From positions 423,918 through 487,917 of the forward strand of contig CANLYJ010000003.1 of assembly GCA_947495295.1 (NCBI GenBank): 64,000 bases of DNA, read 5' to 3'. The number at the start of each line of letters is the position of its first letter. Position 1 is the stretch's first letter. The notes below the pieces were generated by a model, which was not told the origin of the DNA, did not search any database, and was given only the letters and a program-made list of their open reading frames with translations. This document shows positions 1 to 9,393 of the stretch, piece after piece. Position numbers and translations under genes: made by a program. Source of the DNA: an uncultured Paracoccaceae bacterium. GTDB lineage: Bacteria > Pseudomonadota > Alphaproteobacteria > Rhodobacterales > Rhodobacteraceae.

Positions 1-2
1 CC

Positions 3-890
3 TTTCTTGGCGTGCTTCTGATGCTCGCCTTTTGTGTGTTGGCCCCATTGGGGGACAGTATCGCAAAACTGCTGGGCGGGGCCGTCGCGTTGGGGGTATT
101 GCTGCTGGTCCGCTTTGGCGTGCAATGGATCATCCTGCTGCCGCTTGTGATCATCGGCAAGCAAGGTCTGGGGCTGCCGCAAGGCGTTCTGTTCTGGACG
201 CTGGTGCGCACGTTCCTGCATGTTCTCGGCATTGGTTTGATGTTCACCGCCTTGCGCTATCTGCCGTTGGCAGACGCGCTGGCCATCGCTTTTGTGATGC
301 CTTTCATCATGTTGCTTCTGGGCCATTTCATCATGGGTGAAGAGGTGGGAATGCAGCGGATGATGGCCTGTCTGGTCGGCTTTATCGGCACGCTTTTGGT
401 GATCCAGCCGAACTTTGTCGCAGTGGGCTACCCTGCCCTTTTACCGCTTGGCGTCGCTGTGGTGTTTGCCCTGTTCATGATGGTCACCCGCAAGATTGCG
501 CGGGCCGTTGACCCAATCAAATTGCAGGCGATCAGCGGGATCCAGGCGACGGTGGTGTTAATGCCCGTGATCTTTCTGATACCAACCGAACCGGGTCATC
601 TGAGTGTGACGCCCGGAACCATCTGGCTGTTGCTGGCGCTTGGGTTGATTGGCACCGCCGCGCATCTGTTCATGACATGGAGCTTGCGTTTTGCCCCCGC
701 ATCCACCCTTGCGCCGATGCAATATCTTGAAATCCCGTTTGGCACCGCCATCGGCTGGGTGATCTTTTCCGACCTGCCCAATGGGCTCGCCGCCATCGGG
801 ATCTGCATCACCATCGGTGCCGGTCTTTATATCATCATGCGGGAACGACAGCTTTCAAGGCAGCCGCAAGATGCGCCCGTGGCAGAGTGA
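3..890 (+). CDS. DMT-superfamily (EamA) permease, 5' end outside window
   Basis: The reading frame is open to the window edge, so the true start lies upstream and about 292 or more residues are visible. The protein is almost wholly hydrophobic with roughly nine to ten membrane segments and two EamA-type halves (about residues 1-135 and 145-285 of the visible part), typical of drug/metabolite exporters of about 300 residues. Motifs such as LPLADALAIAFVMP before a Gly-His segment are characteristic of the family. Substrate cannot be told from sequence. Its 3' end overlaps the convergent thiN by 56 bp. Confidence 0.85.
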   Translation, partial: FLGVLLMLAFCVLAPLGDSIAKLLGGAVALGVLLLVRFGVQWIILLPLVIIGKQGLGLPQGVLFWTLVRTFLHVLGIGLMFTALRYLPLADALAIAFVMPFIMLLLGHFIMGEEVGMQRMMACLVGFIGTLLVIQPNFVAVGYPALLPLGVAVVFALFMMVTRKIARAVDPIKLQAISGIQATVVLMPVIFLIPTEPGHLSVTPGTIWLLLALGLIGTAAHLFMTWSLRFAPASTLAPMQYLEIPFGTAIGWVIFSDLPNGLAAIGICITIGAGLYIIMRERQLSRQPQDAPVAE

Positions 891-1500
891 TCAGCACTGG
901 CCCCTGCGCGTCAATATCAACCACATCAGCCGCAACCGCATTGGACGGGCTGACAAACCCGCCCGGATGCATTTGAACATCCGCAAAGGGCCAAACAACA
1001 CCCGTCAGGCTGACCCGGGCAGCATCAAGTGGCATCAGTGAAATCCGCGTGCCAAGCGGCAACTGTAGTGTCGTTTGCCCCTGTGCCGCCAGAAAACTGA
1101 CATCATCCGCATCCGCCAATATCACCTGTCTGTCAGGATACCGCACCAGCACGTTCAACACGGCCAGAACGTGATCCATCCGCCCACCGGTAAAGCCCAA
1201 TGCAATGATCGCGCGCGCGCGCAGTTGGGTCATCGCCTTTTCGAAATCAGTCGTGGACTGATCGGAAATATGGCAAAGACGGTCGGCAAATGTGGCACGG
1301 GCGTGATCGGACAATGAATCAAGGTCGCCGATCACTGCATCAGGCATTTTTTCCGCCCTTAAAAGGTGATCAGCACCGCCATCAACGGCTATGTATCTGT
1401 CAACAAAAGAAGAAATCGCAGCCACCTCTTGCGGATGAATGCTTGCACCGCCGACCAATCCGACTATATCGTGTATCGAAACAATTCCGGCGATTGCCAC
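835..1500 (-). CDS. thiN: Thiamine diphosphokinase (ThiN)
   Basis: Transfers pyrophosphate from ATP to thiamine to make the cofactor thiamine diphosphate in the cytoplasm. The 221-residue length fits the family. Catalytic-fold motifs are visible in order: VDGGADH at 39-45, GDLDS at 58-62, TDFEKA at 84-89 and GGRMDH at 105-110, which carry the acidic metal/ATP ligands. The start is GTG with a GAGGT ribosome site eight bases upstream. It is transcribed divergently from the acidic protein gene at 1635, and its last 56 bp overlap the end of the convergent permease gene. Confidence 0.9.
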   Translation of the reverse strand: MAIAGIVSIHDIVGLVGGASIHPQEVAAISSFVDRYIAVDGGADHLLRAEKMPDAVIGDLDSLSDHARATFADRLCHISDQSTTDFEKAMTQLRARAIIALGFTGGRMDHVLAVLNVLVRYPDRQVILADADDVSFLAAQGQTTLQLPLGTRISLMPLDAARVSLTGVVWPFADVQMHPGGFVSPSNAVAADVVDIDAQGPVLITLPRAHLAAALKAVVPA

Positions 1501-1634
1501 TTTATTTACCTCTATTCACAAACATTCCCTAAAACGGTCACAAAATGATCCCGAATGCACCGTCATGCTGTTCTGAGTTAAGAATGAATGTCTGTCCAGC
1601 AAACTGCTGCCAATAGATGAAAGAGCGGAACAAT

Positions 1635-3437
1635 ATGGGCGAAAGTAACAAGGTGTTGAGTGTGTCATACGGTACGTTTTCGTGCCGCCTTGAGGGGTTT
1701 GACGACTCTGTCGAGACGATGAAGGCCGTTGTGTCATATTTTCACGAATTGGCAGGCCATGACCGCTTTATGGATATGGACCCACAGGCACCTGATGTCG
1801 ACGCTTTGGCAGAGTTGACACAGCAGGAGGATGCCGCACCTGTTGAGGTGACAACCGTGGCAGGCGCCGTCAGCCTGCGCATGCCCAAACCTGATGTTGA
1901 ACAAGATGAGGCACAGGGGATCACGAACCTGCGGCAGGCGCTTGCGACACCCGCACCAGAAGATTTTGCAGAAGATGATGATGGCACCGTGTCAGAAGAT
2001 GATCTGGCGGCGGACGAAATCATCGAAGACGATGCTGACGAAGACCTGACTGTCGCCGAAGATGAAGATGATGCAGAACCAGAAGTGCAAGAAGACGCGC
2101 CGCACGAACTGATGGCTGATGACGGCGACGATGCAGATGTTGATGAGGTTGCCGAAGAAGCATTCGCGGAGGCCGCTGAGGCCGATTTCGCATCGGAAGA
2201 AGTTGCGGCGGACGAAGCTGATGACACCGCAGATGCGGAACCGCTGATCGCCGAAGAGGACGACGACGCAGAGGTCGAGGCCGTTGAGAGCCCGGAACCT
2301 GTCGAGGACGCGCCATCGCAGGACGAAACCCCGTTTTACGACCCGGCATCCGCACGTGATGCATCCGAAGATAGTGACAGTGTCAGCGCCAAGCTGGAGC
2401 GTATTCGCGCCTTGGTGGGACGGGTCCCCCCAGCCAACCGTGGCGCACCGCCGGCGCAGCCTGAAACAGCCGCCCCAACCGGCAGCGTTGCAGATCGGCT
2501 GTCAGCACTGGCAGGCAAATCAGACGCCGAAGAGCCGCGCGCTGAAGATATCGTCGACGGTTTTGACTTCAAGAATGAAGACGCTGCACCACTTGTTCTG
2601 TCCGGTGACGATGCGTCGGATGACGATGATGACACGGTCGCGGACCACGATCCTGAGGTCGCAGCAGAAGATGACAGCGACGGCCCAGCAGATGTCGAGA
2701 ACAATGATGACACCGCTGCTGAAGATGGTGCAGACGAGGCGGACGAAGAAGAAAACGAACTGGCGATGCGCCGCCTGAACCAATCCAAACGCGCTAATCT
2801 GCCTGAGAATGACGATGATGCGATGTCGCGGATCATGTCGCAGGCCGATCAACGCCTGAGCGAGCCAGAGGGCAGACGCCATCGGGACGCCTTTGCCCAA
2901 CTCAAAGCCGCCGTCGCCGCGACCGAGGCCGCGCGCCAATTGGGTGATCGCGAAGAAGACGCCGACCCACGGGACGCGTTCCGCGAGGATCTGGACGAAG
3001 CCGTCCGCGAGGATGATGACAGTGCCGAACAACCCGTTGGCTCCCCGCTGAAACTGGTGGCCGAGCAACGGATCGAGGATACACCGGCCAATCCGGCAGA
3101 TCGCCTGCGCCAGATCGCATCAGTCAAGGAAGGCGGCGACGCCCCATCCGCAGGCTTTGCCGAGTTCGCCGAAGAACAGGGCGCCACGGAACTGGGCGAT
3201 TTGCTCGAAGCTGCCGCCGCCTATATCGCCTTTGTTGAAGGTGATGATGATTTCTCGCGACCACAGGTCATGAAGAAAGTGCAACTGGCATCATCCGACA
3301 CATTCAGCCGCGAAGATGGGCTGCGTTCCTTCGGGCGGCTGCTGCGCCAAAGCCGGATTATCAAACTCAATAACGGGCGTTTCCAGGTCTCGGAAGACAC
3401 CAGGTTCCGCCCTGCCGATAAGGCCGCACAAGGCTAA
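1635..3437 (+). CDS. Highly acidic conserved alphaproteobacterial protein of unknown function
   Basis: About 600 residues. The N-terminal 55 residues form a compact, non-acidic conserved-looking domain (KVLSVSYGTFSCRLEGFDDS...). Residues about 60-400 are a very Asp/Glu/Ala-rich, low-complexity and probably disordered region. The last 80-90 residues return to ordinary composition and look like a small winged-helix-type domain (RPQVMKKVQL...FGRLLRQSRIIKL). I recall homologues in other Rhodobacteraceae annotated only as hypothetical. The second ATG at 1635 is preferred over 1617 because AAAGAGCGGA lies just upstream of it. No function is assigned. A bidirectional terminator follows. Confidence 0.75.
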   Translation: MGESNKVLSVSYGTFSCRLEGFDDSVETMKAVVSYFHELAGHDRFMDMDPQAPDVDALAELTQQEDAAPVEVTTVAGAVSLRMPKPDVEQDEAQGITNLRQALATPAPEDFAEDDDGTVSEDDLAADEIIEDDADEDLTVAEDEDDAEPEVQEDAPHELMADDGDDADVDEVAEEAFAEAAEADFASEEVAADEADDTADAEPLIAEEDDDAEVEAVESPEPVEDAPSQDETPFYDPASARDASEDSDSVSAKLERIRALVGRVPPANRGAPPAQPETAAPTGSVADRLSALAGKSDAEEPRAEDIVDGFDFKNEDAAPLVLSGDDASDDDDDTVADHDPEVAAEDDSDGPADVENNDDTAAEDGADEADEEENELAMRRLNQSKRANLPENDDDAMSRIMSQADQRLSEPEGRRHRDAFAQLKAAVAATEAARQLGDREEDADPRDAFREDLDEAVREDDDSAEQPVGSPLKLVAEQRIEDTPANPADRLRQIASVKEGGDAPSAGFAEFAEEQGATELGDLLEAAAAYIAFVEGDDDFSRPQVMKKVQLASSDTFSREDGLRSFGRLLRQSRIIKLNNGRFQVSEDTRFRPADKAAQG

Positions 3438-3460
3438 CCATCGAGCAAGTGAAGACGACA

Positions 3461-3489
3461 AAAAGGCGGGGTAGCTCCCCGCCTTTTTG
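3461..3489. terminator. Bidirectional rho-independent terminator
   Basis: A near-perfect hairpin AAAAAGGCGGGG-tagct-CCCCGCCTTTTT: twelve paired bases with a five-base loop, ending in a T-run on both strands. It lies between the 3' end of the acidic protein gene (plus) and the 3' end of the DUF2842 gene (minus), so it can stop both converging transcripts. Confidence 0.9.
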
Positions 3490-3570
3490 ATGTCTGCCGG
3501 GTCCAGCACGACAACCCGGTAAAGCGCCAGACAAAACATGGCATGCGGGCCACCGGCCCGCTCAATTTGG

Positions 3571-3786
3571 TCAGGGCTTGTCGTCCGGGTCGGGTTGCCC
3601 GATCCCTTTGAAAATCCATTTCAACGGTAGCGCCCAACCGATCCCAAGGGCCACATAGATGGCAAGTTCGATCACCAATGGAAATCGCGACGCCTCGCTC
3701 ATCACCGTGACGGCCAGCACGATATAGGCGGGCAACCCCACCACCAGCACAAAAAGCGCCAGACGTTTGCGTGCTTTATAGCCCAT
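3571..3786 (-). CDS. DUF2842 family small membrane protein
   Basis: A 71-residue protein with a basic start (MGYKARKRL), two hydrophobic segments (about residues 9-28 and 37-58) and a short acidic tail. Size, two-helix topology and the IGWALPLKWIFKGIGQPDP end match the alphaproteobacterial DUF2842 family, whose function is unknown. It begins eight bases after the purA stop on the same strand, so it is probably cotranscribed with purA and ends at the terminator at 3461. Confidence 0.8.
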   Translation of the reverse strand: MGYKARKRLALFVLVVGLPAYIVLAVTVMSEASRFPLVIELAIYVALGIGWALPLKWIFKGIGQPDPDDKP

Positions 3787-3794
3787 GACGTGCC

Positions 3795-5090
3795 TTAATC
3801 AGCGAATGGATCGGTGACCAGAATGGTATCTTCCCGTTCCGGTGATGTGGAAACTAGGGCAACGGGGCAATCGATCAACTCTTCGATCCGGCGCACATAT
3901 TTGATCGCCTGGGCTGGCAGGTCAGCCCAACTGCGTGCGCCCTCGGTGGATTCGGACCAGCCTGCAATCTCTTCGTAGATTGGCGTGCAGCGGGCCTGCT
4001 GATCTGCCGCGATAGGCAGATAATCCAGCGCCGCGCCATCCAACTCGTAACCGACGCAGATTTTCAGCGTCTCGAAGCCGTCCAGCACATCCAGTTTGGT
4101 CAGGGAGATGCCGGTCACACCGGATGTCGCACAGGTCTGGCGCACAAGTGCCGCATCAAACCAACCACAGCGGCGTTGGCGCCCGGTGACTGTGCCAAAC
4201 TCATGACCGCGTTCACCCAGCCGCTGACCATCGGCATCATCCAGCTCGGTCGGGAACGGCCCCTCGCCCACCCGGGTTGTGTAGGCTTTCACAATGCCCA
4301 GCACATAATCAATCGACGTTGGGCCAATCCCCACACCGGTCGATGCCTGCCCCGCAATGACATTAGAGGAGGTCACGAAAGGATAGGTCCCAAAATCAAT
4401 ATCCAGAAGCGCGCCTTGCGCCCCTTCAAACAGGATACGTTTGCCCGCTTTGCGTTTCTCGTTCAGCACCTTCCAGACGGGTGCGGCATATGGCAGAATT
4501 TCTTGGGCAATCTCGCGCAATTGCGCCAGCAGCGCATCGCGGTCCACAGGTTCAATACCCAGACCTTTGCGCAGCGGATCATGGTGTTGCAATGCGCGGT
4601 CCACCCGCGCCTCCAGCGTCGCAGGATCAGCCAGATCGGCGACCCGCACAGAGCGGCGGCCAACCTTATCCTCATAAGCGGGCCCAATACCCCGGCCGGT
4701 CGTACCGATCTTGGTGCCACGCGATGCGGCCTCTTCGCGGGCGCGGTCAAGTTCGCCGTGGATGGGCAGGATCAGCGGTGTATTTTCCGCAATCATCAGC
4801 GTGTCAGGCGTGATTTCCACCCCGTCCTGACGGATGCGGGCGATTTCCTCGGTCAGGTGCCAGGGGTCAAGTACGACGCCATTGCCGATGACAGAAAGCT
4901 TGCCACCGCGCACCACGCCGGACGGCAAAGCGTTCAGCTTATAGACCTTGCCATCGATAACCAGCGTATGGCCCGCGTTATGGCCGCCCTGAAAACGGGC
5001 GATCACATCGGCCCGCTCTGACAGCCAATCAACGATCTTACCCTTGCCTTCGTCACCCCATTGGGCGCCAACGACCACCACATTTGCCAT
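3795..5090 (-). CDS. purA: Adenylosuccinate synthetase
   Basis: Catalyses the GTP-dependent joining of IMP and aspartate to adenylosuccinate, the first committed step from IMP to AMP. The start at 5090 gives 431 residues, the usual family length, and begins [18 protein letters not shown], where the GDEGKGK P-loop is at 12-18. [10 protein letters not shown] around residues 33-42 carries the catalytic histidine, and GTTGRGIGP further on is the IMP-binding segment. The frame remains open upstream to 5213, but that extension is not family-like. DUF2842 follows in the same transcript. Confidence 0.97.
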   Translation of the reverse strand: MANVVVVGAQWGDEGKGKIVDWLSERADVIARFQGGHNAGHTLVIDGKVYKLNALPSGVVRGGKLSVIGNGVVLDPWHLTEEIARIRQDGVEITPDTLMIAENTPLILPIHGELDRAREEAASRGTKIGTTGRGIGPAYEDKVGRRSVRVADLADPATLEARVDRALQHHDPLRKGLGIEPVDRDALLAQLREIAQEILPYAAPVWKVLNEKRKAGKRILFEGAQGALLDIDFGTYPFVTSSNVIAGQASTGVGIGPTSIDYVLGIVKAYTTRVGEGPFPTELDDADGQRLGERGHEFGTVTGRQRRCGWFDAALVRQTCATSGVTGISLTKLDVLDGFETLKICVGYELDGAALDYLPIAADQQARCTPIYEEIAGWSESTEGARSWADLPAQAIKYVRRIEELIDCPVALVSTSPEREDTILVTDPFAD

Positions 5091-5230
5091 ATGATCCGTC
5101 CTTTCGATCTCCGACGTGGCGTATAGCGCCGCGGGCTTGGGTGGGAAACCGCAAAATTCAGCCGCCCGGGCTGGACAGCCAAGAGCCACACCGCCATTGT
5201 CCGCCCCGAACAAAAGAAGTGAGAATTGTC

Positions 5231-5626
5231 ATGGGTTTCGTTATCCGCTGGATCTTTGCCTTTGTCCTGTTGGCCGCCACCTATAATCCGACCGATTGGA
5301 ACTTTGTACGCTGGAGCATGGCGCATTATGAAACCAGCCTGTCGCTGACGGTTCTGTTCGGGCTGATCCTGTTTGTCGGCTACATCATCTATCTGCGGGC
5401 GACATTGCGATCGATTGGTGTCTTTGGGATGCTCTTGATCCTTGCGATTGTCGGCACGCTGATCTGGGTGCTGTTTGATCAAGGGCTGATCAATCTTGAT
5501 AACCCCACGGTGAATACCTGGATCGCTATCGTGACGCTTTCACTTGTTCTGGCGGTCGGCCTGTCCTGGTCCATCGTGCGCCGCAAGCTGTCTGGTCAGG
5601 CCGATATGGATGACGTCGACGAATAA
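5231..5626 (+). CDS. DUF6524-type small integral membrane protein
   Basis: 131 residues with four predicted hydrophobic segments (about 5-22, 38-58, 63-85 and 95-115) and an acidic C-terminal tail. The pattern, including ATYNPTDWNFVRW near residue 18-30, is that of an alphaproteobacterial membrane family I recall as DUF6524; function unknown. The start ATG at 5231 is preceded by AAGAAGTGAG. The gene is divergent from purA and lies 76 bp upstream of secG. Confidence 0.75.
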   Translation: MGFVIRWIFAFVLLAATYNPTDWNFVRWSMAHYETSLSLTVLFGLILFVGYIIYLRATLRSIGVFGMLLILAIVGTLIWVLFDQGLINLDNPTVNTWIAIVTLSLVLAVGLSWSIVRRKLSGQADMDDVDE

Positions 5627-5629
5627 GGG

Positions 5630-5697
5630 GCTTTCAGGGGTTGCGGGACCGGTCAGCAGCTTTTAGATACCGCTTGTTCGCGAACGCCCTGAAAGGC
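5630..5697. repeat. Dyad-symmetric leader between the DUF6524 gene and secG
   Basis: CTTTCAGGG at 5631-5639 is repeated in inverted form as CCCTGAAAG at 5687-5695, and a perfect ten-base palindrome GTTCGCGAAC at 5676-5685 lies between them. The downstream arm overlaps the AAAGG ribosome site of secG, so folding could influence secG translation. It could equally be a leaky terminator without a T-run. Role inferred only. Confidence 0.35.
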
Positions 5698-5702
5698 ACG
5701 AC

Positions 5703-6062
5703 ATGGAAAACGTCATCCTCATCATCCATCTGATCCTGGCATTGAGCCTGATCGGCACCGTGCTGTTGCAGCGGTCCGAAGGTGGCGGTCTGGGGATCGG
5801 CGGCGGTGGCGGCGGTGCCGGCACATCGGGCGGACGCCCGCCCGCCAGCGCGATTGCAAAATTCACATGGATGCTGGCAGTGGCATTTATCTGCACGTCG
5901 ATTGCGCTGACACTAATTGCCGCAGAAAAGTCTGCAGGCGGGTCGGTCGTTGATCGTTTGGGCATTGAACAGGGTGCAGATGATGCAGACCTGCCTGATC
6001 TGGGCGACAGCCTGTTGCCCCCCACCGCAGATGATGCGCCCTTGGTGCCATCAGGCGATTAA
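5703..6062 (+). CDS. secG: Preprotein translocase subunit SecG
   Basis: Auxiliary subunit of the SecYEG inner-membrane channel. 119 residues with two membrane helices (about 2-20 and 56-78), separated by the typical glycine-rich loop starting RSEGGGLGIGGG. The C-terminal tail of about 45 residues is acidic and longer than in E. coli, as is common in alphaproteobacteria. AAAGG lies nine bases before the ATG. The gene precedes pyrG, an arrangement often seen in this order. Confidence 0.93.
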   Translation: MENVILIIHLILALSLIGTVLLQRSEGGGLGIGGGGGGAGTSGGRPPASAIAKFTWMLAVAFICTSIALTLIAAEKSAGGSVVDRLGIEQGADDADLPDLGDSLLPPTADDAPLVPSGD

Positions 6063-6222
6063 ACCACAACTGGTTGCAGGATGGCGACGTTCTGCAACAT
6101 GATGTTGCGTCACCGGTTGCGCTTTTCACCCGAATCCGGTATTAGTCAAATCCCGTGATGATGCGAATTTCCGGGTTCGCTTTCCCACAGATTTTGGATG
6201 TTTTCACGGGGGTTCCCAGCCA

Positions 6223-7866
6223 ATGGCGCGATTCATTTTCATTACCGGCGGCGTTGTGTCTTCGCTTGGCAAAGGGCTGGCATCGGCCGCCTTGGGATCG
6301 CTTTTGCAGGCGCGGGGCTTTTCCGTTCGGCTGCGCAAGCTGGACCCATACCTGAACGTTGACCCCGGCACGATGTCCCCGTTTGAACATGGCGAAGTGT
6401 TCGTGACGGATGATGGTGCCGAAACCGATCTGGACCTTGGCCATTATGAACGTTTCACGGGTGTCCCTGCCCGCAAGACGGATTCGGTCAGTTCCGGGCG
6501 CATCTATTCCAACGTGTTGGAAAAGGAGCGGCGCGGCGACTATCTGGGCAAGACCATTCAGGTCGTCCCCCATGTCACCAACGAGATCAAGGAATTCATC
6601 AGCATCGGCGAAGATGAAGTTGATTTCATGCTTTGCGAAATCGGCGGGACCGTGGGTGATATCGAAGGCCTGCCGTTCTTTGAGGCGATCCGCCAGTTCA
6701 GCCACGACAAGCCGCGCGGTCAGTGCATTTTCATGCATCTGACGCTGCTGCCTTATCTGGCCGCCTCGGGTGAGTTAAAGACCAAGCCTACCCAACACTC
6801 TGTCAAGGAATTGCAATCCATCGGGATTGCGCCGGACGTGCTGGTCTGCCGCTCTGAACAGCCGATCCCAGAAAAAGAACGCGAAAAAATTGCGCTGTTT
6901 TGTAATGTCCGCAAGGAATGCGTGGTTGCGGCCTATGATCTGAAATCAATCTACGAGGCGCCGCTGGCCTATCACAAACAGGGCCTGGATCAGGCGGTGC
7001 TGGACGCGTTTGATATATCGCCCGCGCCTGCCCCGAAACTGGATGTCTGGCACGATGTTTATGACCGCATCCATAACCCCGAAGGCAAGGTGAAGGTCGC
7101 CATCGTTGGCAAGTACACCCAGCTTGAAGATGCCTATAAATCAATTGCAGAGGCGCTGACCCATGGCGGTATGGCCAACCGGGTGAAGGTGAAAATCGAA
7201 TGGGTCGATGCCGAACTCTTCGACCGCGAGGATGCCGCACCCTATCTGGAAGGGTTTCATGCGATCCTTGTGCCCGGCGGTTTTGGCGAACGCGGGACTG
7301 AGGGCAAAATAAAGGCAGCCCAGTTCGCCCGCGAAAAGAAAATCCCCTATCTGGGCATCTGCCTTGGCATGCAGATGGCCGTGATCGAGGCGGCGCGGAA
7401 CGTCGCCGGCATGGACAAGGCCGGGTCAGAGGAGTTTGACCATGAGGCTGGGAAAAAGCGTTTTGAACCGGTGGTTTATCACCTAAAGGAATGGGTGCAG
7501 GGCAATCATAAAGTCGCCCGCAAGGCTGATGACGACAAGGGCGGCACGATGCGTCTGGGCGCCTATAACGCGACCCTGACCGAAGGGTCGAAAGTGGCGC
7601 AGGTCTACGGCGACACCGCCATCGAGGAACGGCACCGCCACCGGTATGAGGTGGATGTGAAATACCGCGAGACACTAGAGAAGGCTGGCTTGCAGTTTTC
7701 CGGCATGTCCCCCGATGGCAAACTGCCCGAAATCGTCGAATGGAAAGATCACCCGTGGTTCATCGGCGTGCAGTTCCACCCGGAGCTGAAATCAAAACCT
7801 TTTGCGCCGCATCCGCTATTCGCTGATTTTGTGCGGGCGGCGGTTGATACATCGCGGCTGGTCTGA
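6223..7866 (+). CDS. pyrG: CTP synthase
   Basis: Makes CTP from UTP, ATP and glutamine. 547 residues: an N-terminal synthase domain (about 1-270) opening [18 protein letters not shown] with the family P-loop, and a C-terminal class-I glutamine amidotransferase domain (about 290-540). The nucleophile is Cys380 within GICLGMQ, and His519 and Glu521 (FHPEL) complete the triad. GGGG just upstream of the ATG is the ribosome site. Monocistronic or distal to secG; no terminator is evident behind it. Confidence 0.97.
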   Translation: MARFIFITGGVVSSLGKGLASAALGSLLQARGFSVRLRKLDPYLNVDPGTMSPFEHGEVFVTDDGAETDLDLGHYERFTGVPARKTDSVSSGRIYSNVLEKERRGDYLGKTIQVVPHVTNEIKEFISIGEDEVDFMLCEIGGTVGDIEGLPFFEAIRQFSHDKPRGQCIFMHLTLLPYLAASGELKTKPTQHSVKELQSIGIAPDVLVCRSEQPIPEKEREKIALFCNVRKECVVAAYDLKSIYEAPLAYHKQGLDQAVLDAFDISPAPAPKLDVWHDVYDRIHNPEGKVKVAIVGKYTQLEDAYKSIAEALTHGGMANRVKVKIEWVDAELFDREDAAPYLEGFHAILVPGGFGERGTEGKIKAAQFAREKKIPYLGICLGMQMAVIEAARNVAGMDKAGSEEFDHEAGKKRFEPVVYHLKEWVQGNHKVARKADDDKGGTMRLGAYNATLTEGSKVAQVYGDTAIEERHRHRYEVDVKYRETLEKAGLQFSGMSPDGKLPEIVEWKDHPWFIGVQFHPELKSKPFAPHPLFADFVRAAVDTSRLV

Positions 7867-7943
7867 ACCTGACCGCACCTTGCGTTCGGCTGATCTGCAC
7901 CCCACCTTGTAAGTCATTGCTTCCCAGGATGAATGGCAGCCCA

Positions 7944-8510
7944 ATGACCGACGACGAAAAGCGCAAAGGCAAGTTCAGGAAGATCATACTGGCCTATCCC
8001 GTTGCGTTGGTTCTGATCGGATTGATCCTGAACCTACTGATCCTGGGGGTGCAGCCTGCGGTTGTCGCCCTGCCCTCTGTCCCGATCATGGTCGGGCTGG
8101 TGACAAGTGCTGTGCTGCTCGTGATCAATCACACCTGGCTGATGACAAGTACCGAACTGACCCGGCTCAAATACAACATGCACGCGACACCTGAGGAATG
8201 GCAGGCCAGCGGGCGGGTGCCATCGGATGCGTCAGAGCTGGGTTTGCGCGAGCTGAACCGGCATCACAATGCACATGGCAACGCGACCGAAAACGTCGTG
8301 TATTTCGTGTTTTTGGCAATGCTGGTCAGCTTGGTTTCGCCCGAACCACTGACAGCGCAGGTCTGGATGATCGGTTTTGCGGCAGGCCGGTTGGGGCATA
8401 TGCTGTCATATCTGACGGGCCGCGACGGTGCGCGTGGCATATGCATGAGCATCAGTCTGGCGTCGCTATATGGGTTGGCCAGCTATCTTATTATCAGCTT
8501 GATTATCTGA
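7944..8510 (+). CDS. MAPEG family membrane protein
   Basis: About 188 residues with four hydrophobic segments. The motif HHNAHGNATENVVYF in the middle matches the MAPEG (microsomal glutathione transferase/eicosanoid) family signature, and the following helices AGRLGHMLSYLTG fit as well. The N-terminal 25 residues are charged (MTDDEKRKGKFRK), so the N-terminus is cytoplasmic. ATGs at 7929 and 7944 are both possible, and neither has a strong ribosome site. Bacterial members are poorly characterised, so glutathione-dependent activity is only a family inference. Confidence 0.7.
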   Translation: MTDDEKRKGKFRKIILAYPVALVLIGLILNLLILGVQPAVVALPSVPIMVGLVTSAVLLVINHTWLMTSTELTRLKYNMHATPEEWQASGRVPSDASELGLRELNRHHNAHGNATENVVYFVFLAMLVSLVSPEPLTAQVWMIGFAAGRLGHMLSYLTGRDGARGICMSISLASLYGLASYLIISLII

Positions 8511-8524
8511 CGATCTGGCGTCGT

Positions 8525-9274
8525 TCAGAACCCGAACGTCACCTTCCGGGTCAGAACGATACTGCCTGACAACTGGTCTTCGGTTTGGGTGATCGGGCTG
8601 TCGGCGGCATCGTCGCGCAGCTGATCGTACTGGATCGTACCGACCAGCCCCCAATCATCGTTGAACTGATAGGTCGCTTCAGCCTTGACCCCTTGCCGCA
8701 GGATGCCGCCATTTGCGTCAAAGGCGTCAAAACCACTGGCGGCGCTTTCAGCATCGCTCACCCCGAAATAGGTCTGGGCATAGTCATCGCTGCCCCAGAA
8801 AATCCGCGGTCCGGCCCGCAAGGTCAGCTGTTCGCTTGGCCGGTAAATCACATCACCCCCAAGCTCGCCCACCAGCGACTCGTGGCCGATCACCCCGTAA
8901 CGTAGATTGGCGAACAGGTCATAGGATGGCTGGCGAAATCGCAGCCCGCCGCCCAGTTCCAGCGATGGGTCGATATCTTCCAGACCTTCCAATTCGGAAT
9001 AGTCATCCGCATCGCGCGGCCCGACGAATCCGACCGACCCGCCAAAACCAAAGCCGGTACTATTGGCACCGCCATAGCTTTGACCGCCAAATTGCAGCTG
9101 CTCCAGCTGGAATTTACCGGTTGGGGTGATCTTGCTATCTTCCGCACCGAAATATTCCGGTCCGACCTTCGGCCCAACGCCCAGCCGAAACGTGATCCCG
9201 TCCCCGGTTTCTTGCGCCATGGCTGGCGATGCCGCCGCAATGGCTGCTATCAGGCTGAGTTTCCGCAAGCGCAC
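8525..9274 (-). CDS. MipA/OmpV family outer-membrane protein
   Basis: About 249 residues. An N-terminal signal peptide (LRKLSLIAAIAAASPAMA, cleavage before QETGDG) is followed by alternating amphipathic strands ending in a C-terminal aromatic residue (KVTFGF), typical of outer-membrane beta-barrels. GPKVGPEYFGAE near the mature start resembles the MipA/OmpV opening. The GTG at 9274 is chosen because GGGAACC lies just before it and the signal peptide then starts normally. A scaffolding or porin-like role is a family inference. Convergent with the MAPEG gene. Confidence 0.75.
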   Translation of the reverse strand: MRLRKLSLIAAIAAASPAMAQETGDGITFRLGVGPKVGPEYFGAEDSKITPTGKFQLEQLQFGGQSYGGANSTGFGFGGSVGFVGPRDADDYSELEGLEDIDPSLELGGGLRFRQPSYDLFANLRYGVIGHESLVGELGGDVIYRPSEQLTLRAGPRIFWGSDDYAQTYFGVSDAESAASGFDAFDANGGILRQGVKAEATYQFNDDWGLVGTIQYDQLRDDAADSPITQTEDQLSGSIVLTRKVTFGF

Positions 9275-9393
9275 GACCGGTTCCCTTCGTCTTATCCACA
9301 AAGATAGCGTGCTGGCCTTCAACAACAACCCCCTTGGCCCGCAATCGCTTTATCGTTACCCCGGCCACACAGCCCCCAGCAAAGGACACATAA

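Noticed and set aside
2000..3000. Long serine- or alanine-rich frames on the strand opposite the acidic protein gene
   Set aside because: They are reverse-strand shadows of GAx-rich Asp/Glu codons, with no ribosome site or domain.
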